Shown here: positions 56,894 to 64,000 of the stretch, in pieces
Layout of the letters: every line of letters starts with the position of its first letter
Position numbering within the stretch: position 1 is the first letter of the stretch
DNA from: Pleomorphomonas sp. T1.2MG-36
Lineage (GTDB): Bacteria > Pseudomonadota > Alphaproteobacteria > Rhizobiales > Pleomorphomonadaceae
Assembly (NCBI RefSeq): GCF_950100655.1
Contig: NZ_CATNLY010000001.1
Coordinates: 434,001 to 498,000, forward strand
Direction: 5' to 3'
Length of the DNA stretch: 64,000 bases
Position numbers and translations under genes: made by a program
The notes under the pieces: model-generated
What the model saw: the letters and a program-made list of their open reading frames with translations, nothing else
The model's database searches: none
Told to the model about the DNA's origin: nothing

Positions 56894-58201
56894 TCAGGCA
56901 CCGCGCGCGGCGGCGATCAGCGAACTGCCGACGTAATCGGCAGCGTCGCGAATTCCGGGAAGCGTGAAGAAGAAGCCGCCGCCGACCGGCTTGATGTATT
57001 CCTCAAGCGGTTCGCCGTTGAGCTTCCGCTGGACGGTGACGAAGCCTCGCTGGAGATCCGCCTGATAGCAGATGAACAGGAGGCCCTGGTCGAGCTGACC
57101 GGAGCGGGTGACGCCGTTCGAATAGTTGAACGGCCGCCTGAGAATGATGTTGGCCTTCGCCGCCTCGTCGCGTGCATTGGCGAGACGGATATGGGCGTCC
57201 ATCGGCGTCGCCGTGCCATCGGGATCGCGGACATAGTCGGGCACGTCGAACTCGCTGCCCTCCCGACGATCGAGCGGCGCGCCGGCCAGCTTGGTGCGGC
57301 CCATGATCCGCTCCTGCTCGCCGAAGGGCGTGCGATCCCAGCGCTCGACGAAATTGCGGATGATGCGGACGACCTGGTAGCTGCCGCCGGCTGCCCAGGC
57401 CGGCTCGCCCTCCTCCTGGCCCACCCAGACAACGCGATCCATCTCGGTGGCATCCGAGGAGTCCGGATTGGCCGATCCGTCGCGGAAACCGAGGAAGTTG
57501 CGGGCGCTCTCGGCTCGACCGTCCGGCCCCGGCGTGATCACCGGCACGTTGCCTTCCTGCTTCCACTTCAGGATCATCTGCCGGCTCGACGCCTTGATGA
57601 TGTCCCTCAGCGCGTGGATCGTCGTGTCCTGCGTGTTGGCGCAAATCTGGATCGACAGATCGCCGTGACAGAGATCGGCATCGAGCGCGTCGTTTGGAAA
57701 GCGCATCATCCGCTCGAGATGCTTTGGCTTGAAGGGCGCTAGCCACGGCCTGTCGTCGAAGAGCGACGCGCCGAGCGATAGGGTGATGGTCAGGTTGTCC
57801 GGCCGCACCACGGGCCCGAGCAGCCCGGAGTCGGCGGGCGGCAGCTTCGGATCGAGCACCGGCACGGGCCCGCCCACGGTCAGGAAGGCGATGCGCGCCG
57901 TGAGGGTCCGAAACAGCGCCTCAAGTTCGTCTGCATCCCTTGCCAGGACGTCGAAACTCGCCACCATGCCGTTGGCCGGGCGGGCATTGACGACACCGGC
58001 CTGATGGACGCCAAGATACGGAACGCTGTCGAGCGGGCTCGCCGCGTTGGCCACCGGTGCATCGGCGACCGAGTGATGCATCGTCTCGGAGCGAGCGGTG
58101 CCGGCAAGCGAACCGCCCACCGCCGTCGCGCCGAGCCCGGCCAAAAGCCGGCGGCGATCAAGGACATGCGCAGAGCGCCGAAGATCTTTCGGATCGACCA
58201 T
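56894..58201 (-). CDS. efeB: Deferrochelatase/DyP-type peroxidase EfeB
   Basis: The 435-residue DyP-type haem peroxidase has a Tat signal ('DRRRLLAGLGATAVGGS'). The distal motif 'GFRDGSANP' carries the catalytic Asp. The C-terminal part reads 'GLLFICYQADLQRGFVTVQ'. In E. coli EfeB works with EfeU and EfeO in iron uptake. It begins 5 bases after the efeO stop. Confidence 0.94.
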   Translation of the reverse strand: MVDPKDLRRSAHVLDRRRLLAGLGATAVGGSLAGTARSETMHHSVADAPVANAASPLDSVPYLGVHQAGVVNARPANGMVASFDVLARDADELEALFRTLTARIAFLTVGGPVPVLDPKLPPADSGLLGPVVRPDNLTITLSLGASLFDDRPWLAPFKPKHLERMMRFPNDALDADLCHGDLSIQICANTQDTTIHALRDIIKASSRQMILKWKQEGNVPVITPGPDGRAESARNFLGFRDGSANPDSSDATEMDRVVWVGQEEGEPAWAAGGSYQVVRIIRNFVERWDRTPFGEQERIMGRTKLAGAPLDRREGSEFDVPDYVRDPDGTATPMDAHIRLANARDEAAKANIILRRPFNYSNGVTRSGQLDQGLLFICYQADLQRGFVTVQRKLNGEPLEEYIKPVGGGFFFTLPGIRDAADYVGSSLIAAARGA

Positions 58202-58206
58202 GTTTC

Positions 58207-59397
58207 TTACTCCAGACCAAGCGCCGGATTGATCCGGTCTATCGCATCGGCAAGGGCGACGAAGGTGGCGGCCAGGGCCTTGCGGGCGTCCGTCGACACC
58301 TCGCCATAGGCAATCGGTGAAGATTCCGCCCCACCCAGCTTGCCGAGTTCGGCGCGCACCGCCGCAAAAGCGTCGGTCGTCGCCTTCGCCACATCGGGCG
58401 ACGCCTCGCTTGCCAGCGGCAACAGCAGAGACGCCGGTTTTTCGAGGCCTTCGACGGCAGCGGCCAATTCGGCGAGATCGTCATTTGCGTAGAGGTTGTC
58501 GCCGGAGATCACCGGCCCCTCGGCAAGCCGCCGCGCCTCGCGCGCCGCGTTGCCGGCAAGATCGGCCGGCTCGAACTTCACCGCCTTCAGACGGTCCCTG
58601 AGGGCCATCACATCGGCGACCAGCTTGTCGGCGACGGGCTTGAGACCGGCGGTCGACGCGTCCCGCCAGAGGCCGAACTCGATCCTGTGGAAGCCGGTGA
58701 AACCCGGGTCCTGTTCACGACCGGCAAGATAGGTCGCGACGGGATCGATGGCGTTTTCGAGATCGGCGATGCGACCGCTGACCGCCTCGACGTGCCTGTA
58801 GGCAGTTCGGGCGGTCGCATAGGCGGACTTCGCCGCGTCCATGTCGCCGGCGCCGATCGCCGTCGAAAGCGACTCGACGGCCTGAACCATCCTGCCCGAC
58901 TGGACGGCGAGAAAGACCTTGTACTCGGACAGCGGACCGATGAAGGCCTTCAGCGGCGGCTTGACCTTCTCCGCCTCCGAATGGGCCGAGGCCGTCACCG
59001 TCAGCTTGCCGCGCGGATTGGACAGAAGACCGCAGGTGATGTCGTAGACACCCGGCTTGAGGCGCGCAGCCAACTGCGACCGGAAGCCGGGAGCGATGTT
59101 CTCGCGCTCCTCGACCACCATCACGCCATCGAGAATCTCCCACTCGATCGGCCGGTTCGAGGCATTCTCGATCTCGAAGACGCTACGGCCGGCCGGGACC
59201 GTCAGGTCCATCGGCTCGCAGCTCTTGTCACCGACGCGAACGGCGATCGTGCCCGGCTCGCTCGGACGCACCGTCCTCTGCGAGGCCAGGTAGAAGGCGC
59301 CGCCACCGGCCAAGGCCAGCACGCCGGCCCCGACCAGGGCAATAGTCATCAGTCGCGACGACGGGACGCCGGCGCGTTTCGGATCAGGCGAAGACAT
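58207..59397 (-). CDS. efeO: Iron-uptake protein EfeO (cupredoxin + M75)
   Basis: The 396-residue protein has an N-terminal membrane anchor (about 17-38), a cupredoxin-like domain (about 45-135) and an imelysin/M75 domain with 'FHRIEFGLWRD'. It binds ferrous or ferric iron in the periplasm and hands it to EfeU. ATG 59397 is just after the efeU stop at 59400. It paralogues the EfeM-type gene at the end of the operon. Confidence 0.92.
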   Translation of the reverse strand: MSSPDPKRAGVPSSRLMTIALVGAGVLALAGGGAFYLASQRTVRPSEPGTIAVRVGDKSCEPMDLTVPAGRSVFEIENASNRPIEWEILDGVMVVEERENIAPGFRSQLAARLKPGVYDITCGLLSNPRGKLTVTASAHSEAEKVKPPLKAFIGPLSEYKVFLAVQSGRMVQAVESLSTAIGAGDMDAAKSAYATARTAYRHVEAVSGRIADLENAIDPVATYLAGREQDPGFTGFHRIEFGLWRDASTAGLKPVADKLVADVMALRDRLKAVKFEPADLAGNAAREARRLAEGPVISGDNLYANDDLAELAAAVEGLEKPASLLLPLASEASPDVAKATTDAFAAVRAELGKLGGAESSPIAYGEVSTDARKALAATFVALADAIDRINPALGLE

Positions 59398-59399
59398 CC

Positions 59400-60245
59400 T
59401 TACCCCTTTTCGGTCCCGGTGACCGGAGCCCTGAAAAGGGTCGGTCGGTCGGGCTTCAGGAACAGCACCAGCGTCACCGCGAGGAAAATGACATAAAGTC
59501 CCGCCTCGCCGATCGTCGGAGCCTCCTGATAGTTGAACACGCCGGATAGAACCGTCCCGAGAACGCTCGACACCGGCAGCGTGCTGGACAAATCGTAGAC
59601 GCGCGCCTGGAGGAGGTTCCACACGCCCGCCTCGTGCAGACTACGCAGACTGGCCGCCGCGAGCCCGGCGGCAACGATCAGGATGAAGACGCCCGTCCAG
59701 CGGAAGAACCGCCTGAGATCGAGGCGAATGCCGCCGCGATAAAGCGCATAGCCGAGGACGGCCGCGACCAGCAGTCCGAGCAGGGCACCAAGCGGCGCAG
59801 CCGCGCCGGGGCTTTGCTGGAACACCGCGAGCAGGAAGAACACCGACTCGAGACCTTCGCGCCCAACGGCGAAGAAGGTCATGCCGATCAATGCCCACGT
59901 GGCGCCCTTCGGCGCCTGCATGGCGGCGTCGATCGCACCGTGCAACTCGCCCTTGATCGAGCGCGCGGCTCGACGCATCCAGAACACCATGCTGACCAGC
60001 ACGATCACCGCTACGAAGCCGACGATCGCCTCGAACAGCTCTTGCGCCTTCTGGGGAAACTCCGCCGCCATCAGTTGCAATGCAGCGCCTGCGAACAGCG
60101 ACAGTGCCACGGCCAACAGCACCCCGACCCAGACCACCGGCAGGAACGCGCCGCGCCCCGTCTGCTTGAGATAGCTCGCGATGATGCCCGTCACCAGCGC
60201 AGCCTCTATGCCCTCGCGCAACATGATGAGAAACGGCGCCAGCAA
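59400..60245 (-). CDS. efeU: Ferrous/ferric iron permease EfeU
   Basis: The 281-residue permease of the Ftr1/OFeT family has seven hydrophobic helices and the two REGxE iron-binding motifs: REGIE at residues 10-14 and REGLE at 129-133. It moves iron across the inner membrane. TTG 60245 is chosen because AGGAGG lies 5 bases upstream and the protein then starts 'MLAPFLIMLREG'. The frame is open 32 codons further upstream, but that part is not family-like. Confidence 0.92.
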   Translation of the reverse strand: MLAPFLIMLREGIEAALVTGIIASYLKQTGRGAFLPVVWVGVLLAVALSLFAGAALQLMAAEFPQKAQELFEAIVGFVAVIVLVSMVFWMRRAARSIKGELHGAIDAAMQAPKGATWALIGMTFFAVGREGLESVFFLLAVFQQSPGAAAPLGALLGLLVAAVLGYALYRGGIRLDLRRFFRWTGVFILIVAAGLAAASLRSLHEAGVWNLLQARVYDLSSTLPVSSVLGTVLSGVFNYQEAPTIGEAGLYVIFLAVTLVLFLKPDRPTLFRAPVTGTEKG

Positions 60246-60575
60246 TCCCACCTCCTGCCGACCAATAAGATGATGGTTGGTTTCAACTTTTAGGAAGGGC
60301 CTGTCAATAGCGCGGTCAGTGTTTTTGCGAGTCATTCGCAAAGATGCGTAGCCGTTCCGTCAGCGGGACTGCCTTGATTCACAACATGAAGAAGCATGAA
60401 TCGCCTTGGCACCGACATGAATCAACGTCTGAGGTTACGGGCACGCGGACCGGAATCACAGCATTAACAAATCAAATAAATAACAATAATATCAATGAAT
60501 TACATTAATTTTATAATCTGAAACATAAGAAAGGATAGCAGCCACCGGTTGGACTGCCCCCAGGAAATGGCACAC
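60246..60575. other. efe promoter region, AT-rich, no gene
   Basis: A 330-base gap between efeU start and the hutH-like stop. Bases about 60460-60545 are strikingly AT-rich against the GC-rich surroundings. CATGAATC occurs twice near 60395-60425. An iron-responsive site (Fur, Irr or RirA) is expected here, but none matches cleanly by eye. Confidence 0.55.
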
Positions 60576-62057
60576 TCAGGCCGGACGTTCCGTTCGTATG
60601 AGATCGGCCGCAACAGCCATGTCGTCGGCGAGCGGACGGTCGTCGCCATAAGAACCGACGACAAGACGCAGCTGGCGGTAAAGGCGATCGGTGCCCGCCG
60701 CCCGCCCTTCCGGGCGAAACTCATGGGCCTGGCCGGCCGCCAGAAGCTCGATACCGAGAATGGCCTCGGCATTCTCGATGATCGAAAGCGCCTTCAGTGA
60801 AGCTGGCGTGGCGTGGCTGAGATGGTCTTCCTGCAGCGCGGACGTGATGCCGCCATCGAGACTCGCCGGCAGCGACAGGCGCCGATTTTCGTTGACCAGC
60901 GACACGGCCGCATACTGGGCGATCATGAAACCGGAACCGACGCCACTGTCGGCGGCAAGAAAAGCCGGCAACCCGCTCACCAGTGGATTGACGAGACGGT
61001 CGAGACGACGCTCGGCCATGGCGGCGACCTCGGCCACGGCAATCGCCAGGTGATCGAGGGCCAACCCCACGGCCGCTCCGACCGCGTGTGCTTCCGAATG
61101 AACGCCGGGCTCATCCGGCGTGCCGACGATGGCAGGGTTGTCGGATACTGACGCAAGTTCCCGCTCGACGACGTCGGCGGCGACGGCGAAGGCATCGCGC
61201 GCCGCCCCGTGAACATGTGGCACGGCGCGCATCGACAGCGCATCCTGCGTCTTGCGACCGGCACCGGCCGCGACGATACCGCTGCCGGCGAGCCGGTCGC
61301 GCAGGGTTGCGCCAACAGCCTGAAGAGCGGGCGACACCCGCAAGGACAGCGCAGCCGGATCGAAGGCCGCCGGATTTCCCATCAGCGCTTCGATCGTCAG
61401 CGCGGCGATGGCATCGGCCCAGCCCAACAGCCGCTCGGCGCGTTTCAGAGCCAGCGACGCCAGACCCGTCGCGCAGGGAATGCCATTGACCAGCGACAAT
61501 CCCTCCTTGGCGCCGAGCTCAAGCGGAACGAGACCCGCTACGGCCAGCGCCTCGGCCCCGGTGACGATCCTGTCGCCCACCCGCGCTCGGCCGGAGCCGA
61601 CCAGCACCAGCGCGATGTGAGCCATGTGGCTGAGATAGCCCACCGACCCCTTGGCCGGCACCACCGGTGTGACATCGGCATTGAGAAGGCGCACCAGGGC
61701 TTCGACCACCTGGAGCCTCACACCGGAATGCCCGAGCGCGTAATTGCTGACCGCCGTCGCCATGATCGCGCGCGTCTCGACGATGCCGAGCGGGGCGCCG
61801 ATGCCGGTAGCATGACTCATCAGGATGTTGTGCGACAGTTGCCGTTGCAATGGCCTGTCCACGACCACATCGCACAGGGCGCCGACGCCGGTGTTGACCC
61901 CATAGGCGCGAATGCCCCGATCGACGATTGCCTCGACGATCGCGCGGGCCTCCGTGACGCGCCGCTTCGCCGCATCTCCGAGAAGAAGGCGCGCTCCCTC
62001 GCCAACGGCGGCAACCTCGCGCCAGCCGAGATGGGTATCGACGACGATGGCGGTCAT
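60576..62057 (-). CDS. Histidine/aromatic ammonia-lyase homologue lacking the MIO-forming tripeptide
   Basis: The 493-residue protein matches the HutH/PAL fold throughout: 'AYGVNTGVG' (51-59), 'NILMSHATGIG' (77-87), 'KEGLSLVNGIP' (184-194), 'QDALSMRAVPHVHG' (271-284) and 'QEDHLSHA' (409-416). In true lyases GSVG is followed by ASGDLAPLAHMAL; here it is followed directly by YLSHMAHIAL (141-150), so Ala-Ser-Gly is gone without disturbing the rest. The Tyr equivalent to HAL Tyr280 is Leu274. It therefore cannot form MIO and probably is not a normal ammonia-lyase. It lies 7 bases after an amino-acid ABC ATPase, in the same operon. Confidence 0.85.
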   Translation of the reverse strand: MTAIVVDTHLGWREVAAVGEGARLLLGDAAKRRVTEARAIVEAIVDRGIRAYGVNTGVGALCDVVVDRPLQRQLSHNILMSHATGIGAPLGIVETRAIMATAVSNYALGHSGVRLQVVEALVRLLNADVTPVVPAKGSVGYLSHMAHIALVLVGSGRARVGDRIVTGAEALAVAGLVPLELGAKEGLSLVNGIPCATGLASLALKRAERLLGWADAIAALTIEALMGNPAAFDPAALSLRVSPALQAVGATLRDRLAGSGIVAAGAGRKTQDALSMRAVPHVHGAARDAFAVAADVVERELASVSDNPAIVGTPDEPGVHSEAHAVGAAVGLALDHLAIAVAEVAAMAERRLDRLVNPLVSGLPAFLAADSGVGSGFMIAQYAAVSLVNENRRLSLPASLDGGITSALQEDHLSHATPASLKALSIIENAEAILGIELLAAGQAHEFRPEGRAAGTDRLYRQLRLVVGSYGDDRPLADDMAVAADLIRTERPA

Positions 62058-62064
62058 TCTGCCC

Positions 62065-62844
62065 TCAGGCCTGGAAGTTGCCGATGAACTGACGGAAGCG
62101 TTCGGAGTCGGAGTTGGTGAAGATCTCCTCCGGCGCGCCCTCGGCCTCGACGACGCCCTCGTGCAGGAACATCACCCTGTCGGAGACATTGCGGGCGAAC
62201 GCCATTTCGTGGGTGACCACCAGCATGGTCCGCCCCTCTTCGGCCAGCGACCGCATGACCTTCAGCACCTCGCCGACCAGTTCCGGATCGAGTGCCGAGG
62301 TCGGCTCGTCGAACAGCAGCGCCTTCGGCTGCATGGCCAGCGCCCGGGCGATGGCGGCGCGCTGCTGCTGGCCGCCGGACAGGTGGGCGGGGTAATAGTT
62401 CCGCCGCTCGGCGAGACCGACCTTCTCGAGCAGTGCCTCCGCCTCGGCGATGCACTCCGCCTTGGGGCGCTTCAGGACGTGCACCGGCCCTTCGATCAGG
62501 TTCTGCAGCACGGTCATGTGGGACCAGAGATTGAAGCTCTGGAATACCATGGCGAGCTCGGAGCGGATGCGGTCGACCTGCTTGCGGTCGGCCGGCACCA
62601 GCGATCCCGCCCGGTTGCGCTTCATGGCAATGGCCTCGCCCGCCACCGTGATTTCGCCCTCGTCCGGCGTCTCCAGCAGGTTGATGCAGCGCAGGAAGGT
62701 GCTCTTGCCCGATCCGGAAGCGCCGAGGATCGAAATCACGTCGCCATCTTGGGCGTCGAGCGAGATGCCGCGCAACACCTCATGCTGACCGAAGGACTTG
62801 CGGATGTTGCGGACCGAAATTGCCGGTACCGGGACGTCAGCCAT
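62065..62844 (-). CDS. Polar amino-acid ABC transporter ATP-binding protein
   Basis: The 259-residue ATPase has Walker A 'GASGSGKST', signature 'LSGGQQQR', Walker B '[13 protein letters not shown]' and switch '[10 protein letters not shown]'. It is of the HisP/GlnQ type. ATG 62844 is chosen because it overlaps the permease end by 8 bases and begins the family-like 'MADVPVPA'. Its product drives the two permeases at 62837 and 63588. The hutH-like gene follows. Confidence 0.94.
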   Translation of the reverse strand: MADVPVPAISVRNIRKSFGQHEVLRGISLDAQDGDVISILGASGSGKSTFLRCINLLETPDEGEITVAGEAIAMKRNRAGSLVPADRKQVDRIRSELAMVFQSFNLWSHMTVLQNLIEGPVHVLKRPKAECIAEAEALLEKVGLAERRNYYPAHLSGGQQQRAAIARALAMQPKALLFDEPTSALDPELVGEVLKVMRSLAEEGRTMLVVTHEMAFARNVSDRVMFLHEGVVEAEGAPEEIFTNSDSERFRQFIGNFQA

Positions 62845-63574
62845 GAACCTCTCCCTGGCGTCCGCCGCCGCTTGCCGGAACCGGCCGCTCCCTGAGGTGC
62901 GGCGACAGTCGGTATTCGACAAGAGCCATCAGGCGGACAATGATGAAATTGATGAGAAGATAGATCAGCGTCGCGACCAGGAATACCTCCATGGTGCGAT
63001 AGGTCTGCGAAATCAGCCGCTGTGCCGTGCCGGTCACCTCCCAAACGGTGACGAGGCTGGCGAGCGCCGTCGATTTCACCATCAGGATGATCTCGGTCGA
63101 ATAGGCCGGCAGCGCCTGCCGGATGGCGATCGGCGCAATGATGCGCCGGAACAGCAAGAGGCCGGACATGCCGGCGGCCCTGCCCGCCTCGATCTCGCGG
63201 GACGGCACGGCCTGCAGGCCGCCGCGCATGATCTCGGCCTGATAGCCGGCGGTACAGAGGGCCAGCGCCAGCACGGCACAGGAGAAGGGATCGCGCAGCA
63301 CTGGCCAGAACAGGCTGTGACGAACGGCCGGGAACTGGCCGAGACCGTAGTAGATCAGGAACATCTGGATGAGCAGCGGCGAGCCGCGAAACACGAAGAC
63401 GTAGGCGCGAGCAAAGGCCGACAGGACCAGCCCGCCGGACACCCGGCAATAGGTGATGCCGAGCGCAAAAAACGCGCCGAGGCTGACCGAGCAGGCGAAC
63501 AGTCCCAGTGTCATCGGCACCGCGGCGACCAGCTTGACGAAGGTGGAGATGAGGAAGGCGACGTCGAAATCCAT
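62837..63574 (-). CDS. Polar amino-acid ABC transporter permease (HisM-like)
   Basis: The 245-residue inner-membrane protein has about five helices and the family loops '[18 protein letters not shown]' and '[20 protein letters not shown]'. ATG 63574 has GGAGG upstream. It follows the partly visible sister permease by 13 bases. Confidence 0.93.
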   Translation of the reverse strand: MDFDVAFLISTFVKLVAAVPMTLGLFACSVSLGAFFALGITYCRVSGGLVLSAFARAYVFVFRGSPLLIQMFLIYYGLGQFPAVRHSLFWPVLRDPFSCAVLALALCTAGYQAEIMRGGLQAVPSREIEAGRAAGMSGLLLFRRIIAPIAIRQALPAYSTEIILMVKSTALASLVTVWEVTGTAQRLISQTYRTMEVFLVATLIYLLINFIIVRLMALVEYRLSPHLRERPVPASGGGRQGEVHG

Positions 63575-63587
63575 GATGCCCTCCTCC

Positions 63588-64000
63588 CTAGCGCCGGCCG
63601 AGACTGTGACGGAAGCTTCTGGCGACGCGCCGTTCGGCGAAGCCGAAGACACGGTCGGACAGCGTCGTCAGCACCAGATAGAGCGCCCCGCCGACGATGA
63701 AGAACAGGAAATACTGCTTGGTGGAGCCAGCGGCGATCTGGGAGGTCCGCATCAGCTCGGCGAGCCCGGTCACCGACACCAGGGTCGAATCCTTGAGGCT
63801 GAGCTGCCAGACGTTACCGAGGCCCGGCAGCGAGAAGCGCAGGATCTGCGGTACCAGGATACGGCGGAAGCGCAGCATGGTTCCCATGCCGATCGAGCGG
63901 GCCGCGTCGAGTTCGCCACGGGAGACGGCCTGATAGGCGCCGCGATAAACTTCTGCCTGATAGGCACCGGAGATCAGGCCGACCGCTATGGCACCGGCCA
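63588..64000 (-). CDS. Polar amino-acid ABC transporter permease (HisQ-like), 5' end outside window
   Basis: The last 137 or so residues of a HisQ/HisM-family permease are visible: 'GAYQAVSRGELDAARSIGMG', 'LRFRRILVPQILRFSLPGLG' and 'VTGLAELMRTSQIAAG'. The reading frame is open to the end of the window, so the start and the expected binding-protein gene lie beyond it. Confidence 0.88.
   Translation of the reverse strand, partial: AGAIAVGLISGAYQAEVYRGAYQAVSRGELDAARSIGMGTMLRFRRILVPQILRFSLPGLGNVWQLSLKDSTLVSVTGLAELMRTSQIAAGSTKQYFLFFIVGGALYLVLTTLSDRVFGFAERRVARSFRHSLGRR

Overview
The window looks like chromosomal DNA of a GC-rich alphaproteobacterium, probably of the Hyphomicrobiales (Rhizobiales). 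The reasons are the high GC of most of the sequence, the strong GGAGG-type ribosome sites, and the gene repertoire: RibBA fusion, alphaproteobacterial-type RibH, MmsA, TRAP and many ABC sugar/amino-acid transporters. No rRNA, tRNA, CRISPR array, prophage or intact insertion sequence was seen. The genus cannot be fixed from the sequence alone.

Positions 1-8263 are visibly poorer in GC than the rest. They hold the end of a LuxR-type regulator and then an eight-gene minus-strand operon: SPFH/SHOCT protein, two zinc-ribbon DUF4178 proteins, a 47-residue one-helix membrane protein, a half-size DUF350 protein, a seven-helix membrane protein fused to a spermidine-synthase domain, an exported FAD oxidoreductase, and S-adenosylmethionine decarboxylase. 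This is the best candidate for a little-described membrane-associated polyamine system. It ends in a 1.1-kb decayed zone containing a remnant of a DUF1003 gene. A Tat-type metallophosphoesterase, a pseudogene of an outer-membrane barrel protein and an intact DUF1003 gene follow (9366-12332).

Positions 12632-18046 carry prmB, glgP, a DUF2249 gene and a membrane dipeptidase. Positions 18202-27436 are sugar genes on the minus strand: xylFGH (transport) and deoR-fucA-fucI-aldo/keto reductase (L-fucose breakdown). Positions 27727-37064 hold a TrpXYZ-like ABC transporter, a HAD phosphatase, a LysR regulator, a group of sugar oxidoreductases and a GH13 alpha-glucosidase. Positions 37086-48546 hold rhodanese, cstA-ybdD, a rhamnulokinase-type kinase, a GntR regulator diverging from a hydratase/TRAP operon, cysE and a LysR regulator that diverges from mmsA (48667-50166).

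Positions 50167-55975 contain pabBA (minus) diverging from an FMN-riboswitch-controlled ribD-ribE-ribBA-ribH operon (plus). The last part has efeU-efeO-efeB-efeM for iron uptake and an amino-acid ABC transporter co-transcribed with a histidine-ammonia-lyase homologue. That homologue has lost exactly the Ala-Ser-Gly tripeptide that forms the MIO cofactor, and also the catalytic tyrosine. It is the clearest single anomaly in the window: an ammonia-lyase fold that probably does a different reaction.
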